From Verrucomicrobiota bacterium (lineage in GTDB: Bacteria; Verrucomicrobiota; Verrucomicrobiia; Verrucomicrobiales; Verrucomicrobiaceae), in NCBI GenBank assembly GCA_023429545.1, contig JAEYUU010000469.1, positions 1 through 5,657 on the forward strand: 5,657 bases of DNA. Reading direction: 5' to 3'. The position numbers and the translations under genes are program-made. Below are positions 5,195 through 5,657 of the stretch, piece by piece. Every line of letters begins with the position of its first letter. The first letter of the stretch is position 1. The notes beneath the pieces are model-generated. The model was not told the DNA's origin and did not search any database. It worked only from the letters and a program-made list of their open reading frames with translations.

Positions 5195-5657
5195 ATGGAT
5201 CTCCTTCCCTCCCTTGGCTCAAGCCTGCTCTCCCCGATGGTGCTTGCTTTTGTCCTGGGGATCATTGCCACCCTCGTCAGAAGTGACCTGAAGTTCCCTG
5301 AGGAGGTCTACGTCGCGCTGACGGTCTACCTGCTCTTCGCCATCGGGATGAAGGGTGGCACGAAGCTGGAGGGCATGAGCCTGTCGGTCGTGGGCCTGCC
5401 GCTTGCGGCGGCGGTGCTACTCAGTGTGGCGATTCCAGTGTGGTGCTTCTTCATCCTGCGTGGTTTCGTCAGACTTGACGCCATCAATGCGGCGGCCATT
5501 TCCGCGCACTATGGCTCTGTCTCTGCGGTCACGTTCAGCGCGGTGATCGCATTCCTGGAAAGCAGTAAAGTCTCCGTCGAAGGTTTTGCACCGGCCCTGC
5601 TGGCGGTGATGGAGGCGCCTGCCATCATCATTGCGGTCTATCTGGCGAGCAGCCAGA
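5195..5657 (+). CDS. sbtA: Sodium-dependent bicarbonate transport family permease (SbtA/DUF897), 3' part beyond window
   Basis: The 154 visible residues are the N-terminal half of an SbtA-family inner-membrane symporter, which in cyanobacteria takes up bicarbonate with sodium. Hydrophobic segments lie at about 11-28, 38-52, 62-88, 96-121 and 131-152. This fits the five-helix first half of the family's inverted-repeat fold (about 320-370 residues in full). Diagnostic motifs are the GMKGG turn at 51-55 and the family signature [15 protein letters not shown] at 100-114, where family members bind substrate and sodium. An acidic MEAP follows at 139-142. The start is the first ATG of the frame and puts the first helix close to the N-terminus; Met15 is a less likely alternative. 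No Shine-Dalgarno is seen. No SbtB (PII-like) partner is visible; it could lie to the right. In a presumed heterotroph, the likely role is supplying bicarbonate for carboxylases or for pH balance; the substrate itself is inferred from the family only. Confidence 0.9.
   Translation, partial: MDLLPSLGSSLLSPMVLAFVLGIIATLVRSDLKFPEEVYVALTVYLLFAIGMKGGTKLEGMSLSVVGLPLAAAVLLSVAIPVWCFFILRGFVRLDAINAAAISAHYGSVSAVTFSAVIAFLESSKVSVEGFAPALLAVMEAPAIIIAVYLASSQ

Overview
The window looks like a chromosomal segment from a Gram-negative member of the Planctomycetes-Verrucomicrobia group, most likely Verrucomicrobiota. This is an inference from three things: a TP0108/plant-type (group II, subfamily X) phosphofructokinase, a very small Cys-anchored lipoprotein of a type I associate with that phylum, and a Gly/Ser/Pro-rich secreted protein of the kind often annotated 'mu-protocadherin-like' in those bacteria. 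Composition is GC-rich, and most starts lack a clear Shine-Dalgarno sequence.

Layout. Positions 1-1067 (minus) hold an ATP-dependent 6-phosphofructokinase. Its C-terminus is cut by the left edge, and a single missing base near 550-551 breaks its frame. Positions 1068-1336 have no supported gene. Positions 1337-1528 (minus) encode a 63-residue lipoprotein. Positions 1658-3643 and 3648-4544 (both minus) form a tight two-gene unit. The upstream gene encodes an exported protein with an NTF2-like (SgcJ/EcaC-type) domain and a second beta-rich domain. The downstream gene encodes a 661-residue exported protein with low-complexity repeats, a Trp/Arg/Asp-rich middle and a compact C-terminal domain. 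Only 4 bases separate the two, and the downstream ribosome binding site lies inside the end of the upstream gene. Positions 4545-4750 are intergenic and hold a weak terminator-like hairpin and a 12-bp palindrome beside a possible -10 box. Positions 4751-5077 (minus) encode a winged-helix regulator. Across a 117-bp divergent gap, a plus-strand SbtA-type sodium-dependent bicarbonate permease begins at 5195 and runs off the right edge.

Functionally there are three themes: a glycolytic gene (probably intact in life, with a suspected sequence error), a secreted or envelope protein pair that is probably co-translated, and a divergent regulator/bicarbonate-transporter pair whose shared intergenic region contains inverted repeats that could be operators. 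I found no mobile element, CRISPR array, tRNA or rRNA, and no clear evidence of an entirely new system. The most unusual parts are the coupled secreted pair and the regulator-transporter pair.
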